This document shows positions 38,529-40,337 of a stretch of 40,337 nt of DNA, one piece after another. How positions within the stretch are numbered: position 1 is the first letter of the stretch; each line of letters begins with the position of its first letter. A program made the translations under genes and the position numbers. Source of the DNA: Acidithiobacillus sp. (GTDB lineage Bacteria; Pseudomonadota; Gammaproteobacteria; Acidithiobacillales; Acidithiobacillaceae); NCBI GenBank assembly GCA_028065135.1, contig JAPTWR010000144.1, positions 1 through 40,337 of the forward strand, read 5' to 3'. A model generated the notes under the pieces. It was not told the origin of the DNA. It saw only the letters and a list, made by a program, of their open reading frames with translations, and searched no databases.

Positions 38529-38945
38529 TTAGGCATGGGTGTTGAAGAAATCATACAGTTCATCAACAGATTTTTTCGCTTCTTCTTCCGTTCTTCCGCA
38601 ACGTATAGCGGCGCTTAGGAAGCAACTTGCACGGCTTTCGATGGACTGCAGTTGGTTCATCGCCGTATTCAATTCGAGCCCGGAATCATGGTAGTTCGGT
38701 TCAACCTGAATACCGTTCAGAACGGTTTTACTACCTACTCGCGCGACCACAACGCGCAAATTCATAAAATCATATTCCGGTTCGAACGGATGTTCTTCAT
38801 CGTCGTTGTTGGCAATTTCCAGGGCGCGTTCGATTAAGAATTTTTTCAACTGCTCTGGATCGTTGGCAATGCTGTCATCAACGTCGATGACTTCATCGCA
38901 ATACGCGGCGGTATCTTGCCCGTAGCAAACAGATACTTTTTTCAT
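38529..38945 (-). CDS. Uncharacterised protein with VEPNYxDxG motif
   Basis: Predicted 138-residue acidic soluble protein. The N-terminal half is charged and helical (DPEQLKKFLIERALEIANN). A strand (MNLRVVVARVGSKTVLNG) then leads into IQVEPNYHDSGLELNTAMNQ and a helical C-terminus with a Cys pair. The strand and motif match the protein at 18983-19345, 20 kb away in the same element. AAGGAG precedes the ATG. The function is unknown. Confidence 0.7.
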   Translation of the reverse strand: MKKVSVCYGQDTAAYCDEVIDVDDSIANDPEQLKKFLIERALEIANNDDEEHPFEPEYDFMNLRVVVARVGSKTVLNGIQVEPNYHDSGLELNTAMNQLQSIESRASCFLSAAIRCGRTEEEAKKSVDELYDFFNTHA

Positions 38946-38982
38946 GATTACTCCTTTTGGGTTGGGAGGTTGATGCAGGGCA

Positions 38983-39237
38983 TCAATGTAGGCTGATGGT
39001 TCCGTAAGCGGCCATCAGCATGACGCCGGGATGTTCATGGCTTGGCACCACCATAAAGCGGATGCCGGTGATGCATTCGGCGCCTTCTTCTGCGGCTTTT
39101 TGCTGCAATTGAAGCAGCGTATGTGACATTTGTAACTCTTGGTCACCGTAGACGGCTTTATTCAAGACGGAAATGACGCGGGTAATAAAGCCAGGGTCAA
39201 TGTCAGCGGTAGACGTTTCTACGCCAATAGCTTGCAT
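38983..39237 (-). CDS. Small protein resembling half of a YbjQ-like domain
   Basis: Predicted 84-residue protein. Its C-terminal half (AAEEGAECITGIRFMV then SHEHPGVMLMAAYGTIS) follows the same pattern as the second half of the YbjQ-like repeats in the core pspA operon ([23 protein letters not shown]). The N-terminal half is helical (GFITRVISVLNKAVYGDQE). AAAGGAG precedes the ATG. The resemblance is by eye and modest. The protein may form part of a metal- or stress-linked oligomer, or merely share the fold. Confidence 0.65.
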   Translation of the reverse strand: MQAIGVETSTADIDPGFITRVISVLNKAVYGDQELQMSHTLLQLQQKAAEEGAECITGIRFMVVPSHEHPGVMLMAAYGTISLH

Positions 39238-39269
39238 AATAATCTCCTTTGTTGTTACGCATGGATAAC

Positions 39270-39301
39270 ACCCGCAAGAATCAAATTGCGGGTTTTTTTT
39301 T
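39270..39301 (+). terminator. Rho-independent terminator in plus orientation
   Basis: ACCCGCAA / TTGCGGGT with a loop of about 8 bases is followed by eight to nine T residues on the plus strand. Both flanking genes are on the minus strand, so it either ends an unseen plus-strand transcript or works poorly in the gene direction. Confidence 0.8.
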
Positions 39302-39337
39302 CAGTATCAAATGGCCTTGGTTCGCAATCGCCTTATG

Positions 39338-40327
39338 TCATAAGCACAGTGATTCTTGCACTTGAACGGGCTGACTGTTGCTGTAACCATGTGCCATCCA
39401 ATCTGAGGTGTCCTTGAGCGTGAATCGCACAGGCCCATTGAAGATGAAATAGCGTCTGTCCGATGGCACAGATTCCAAATCAAACGAACCGTTACCATAT
39501 TCATCGATCAGTTCCCGCTTTCGTTTTGCCCTGTATTCATCGTCGGACGATTCAATGGGCTTTACGGAGCACAGAACGTTGTCTGGGTTGGTTTCGGGCA
39601 GGGTTTTCAGGAAATCCCGGAATGACGCTATGCAGGCTTTATAGGAACCAGGATGTGAAAACTCCTGCTCATATAAGCTCTCGATGTAGTGCCCGATAGC
39701 TCGGTAAGGCCATACTGGTGCAGAGATACCCACCCCGTTTTCATCCATCTGGATGTAATAGGGCTCATATTTGTCATCCAGCCGGATAAAGTGGGTTGGA
39801 TGTGGTGGAGGCGGTTCATGGCATTTGTCAGGCATGTATCCGGTAATTGTGGATTCTCCAACATACGGGTATCCGTCGTTGGAAAAAGTTTTTGGAATGC
39901 TTGAATAAGCGTGAAATTTTATCGCTAAATCATAATGATTCAGGACCGTTTTCGGTGTTCCACGTTCTTCTACAGCCTCAATAAACCCCTTTTTGATGTC
40001 TGGATACAGCCGATAAAACTCAAAATCCAATGGCTGCTCAGGGTCATAGAAATAAGGCCGCTTGATGCATTCAATCCACGACTTGATGTATCCCTCCGGG
40101 GTTAATCGACCGTTGGGGCTGACCAACATGCCACCTTCCACATCGGCGGCATAGGAAAAGATCTTCTCCATCGTGCTTTTGAGGTCGCCAATATGGAAGA
40201 CGTGTATTCCCGGCGTATGCGGGAACACATTACTGTCATAGGTCACCTCATTCATGATGAATATGCGTTCACCGTCTTTGTTCAGGAACACGTTGGCCTG
40301 CCGTTTGCAGGTGTAGGTGGTACTCAT
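39338..40327 (-). CDS. Uncharacterised protein
   Basis: Predicted 329-residue soluble protein of unknown family, rich in aromatic residues and proline (CHEPPPPHPTHFIRLDDKYE). It has no signal peptide, membrane segment or nucleotide-binding motif. The early part (EVTYDSNVFPHTPGIHVFHI) and the end (RRYFIFNGPVRFTLKDTSDW) are strand-rich. The middle is helical with a charged stretch (SDDEYRAKRKRELIDEYG). The ATG at 40327 has GAGA upstream but sits at the window edge, so an upstream start cannot be excluded. Confidence 0.7.
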   Translation of the reverse strand: MSTTYTCKRQANVFLNKDGERIFIMNEVTYDSNVFPHTPGIHVFHIGDLKSTMEKIFSYAADVEGGMLVSPNGRLTPEGYIKSWIECIKRPYFYDPEQPLDFEFYRLYPDIKKGFIEAVEERGTPKTVLNHYDLAIKFHAYSSIPKTFSNDGYPYVGESTITGYMPDKCHEPPPPHPTHFIRLDDKYEPYYIQMDENGVGISAPVWPYRAIGHYIESLYEQEFSHPGSYKACIASFRDFLKTLPETNPDNVLCSVKPIESSDDEYRAKRKRELIDEYGNGSFDLESVPSDRRYFIFNGPVRFTLKDTSDWMAHGYSNSQPVQVQESLCL

Positions 40328-40337
40328 TTGCGGTCTC

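Overview
The window looks like a gammaproteobacterial or Acidithiobacillus-type chromosome. The core genes, a MerB/MerR cargo and a Cu(I) ATPase fit that guess, but no single sequence proves the genus. About 15.4 kb of ordinary chromosome (roughly 3.46-18.8 kb) is flanked on both sides by mobile DNA.

Left part (1-3.4 kb). The end of a genomic island carries an organomercurial lyase (merB), a mercury-type merR overlapping it, a secreted TlpA-like thioredoxin and a roughly 0.5 kb degenerate stretch. A tyrosine recombinase reads away from dusA, with its start next to the dusA 5' end. This is the layout of islands that integrate in the 5' end of dusA.

Core part (3.46-18.8 kb). In order: dusA, a small ArsR-family regulator, gnd-zwf (oxidative pentose phosphate pathway, back to back), purT, a class I aminotransferase, copA, a hexose-6-phosphate mutarotase and an MsbA-like ABC exporter. 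A four-gene operon then ends in pspA. Two of its proteins carry four copies of a YbjQ-like domain. The core closes with tRNA-Arg(ACG) and its terminator. A roughly 190-base palindrome fills the gap between the convergent copA and mutarotase genes.

Right part (18.8-40.3 kb). Every gene is on the minus strand and reads toward the tRNA, which is typical of one arm of a large integrative element sited at a tRNA 3' end. It encodes a P4-type TOPRIM primase, a ParB-like protein, a glycine-zipper lipoprotein, three tiny membrane proteins, a tandem ribbon-helix-helix-like protein and a class I ribonucleotide reductase large subunit. An endonuclease-bearing intein interrupts that subunit at the catalytic cysteine. 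An adenine methyltransferase, an unknown protein and a SNF2-type helicase form an operon. An LPD29-like protein and several uncharacterised small proteins complete the set. No conjugation gene, integrase or nrdB for this element lies in the window, so it continues to the right.

The most unusual signal is a family of leader elements in front of at least six transcription units of the right-hand element. Each has a short hairpin with loop and flank conserved (CCGTTA / stem / ACGT-A / stem) and stem base pairs that change in a compensatory way (CCGG:CCGG, CTGG:CCAG, CCCGG:CCGGG). It usually lies downstream of a longer, sequence-variable hairpin. This looks like a shared cis-regulatory RNA, or less likely an operator, that coordinates the element. 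Several leaders also share other modules, and at least two genes nearby look frameshifted.
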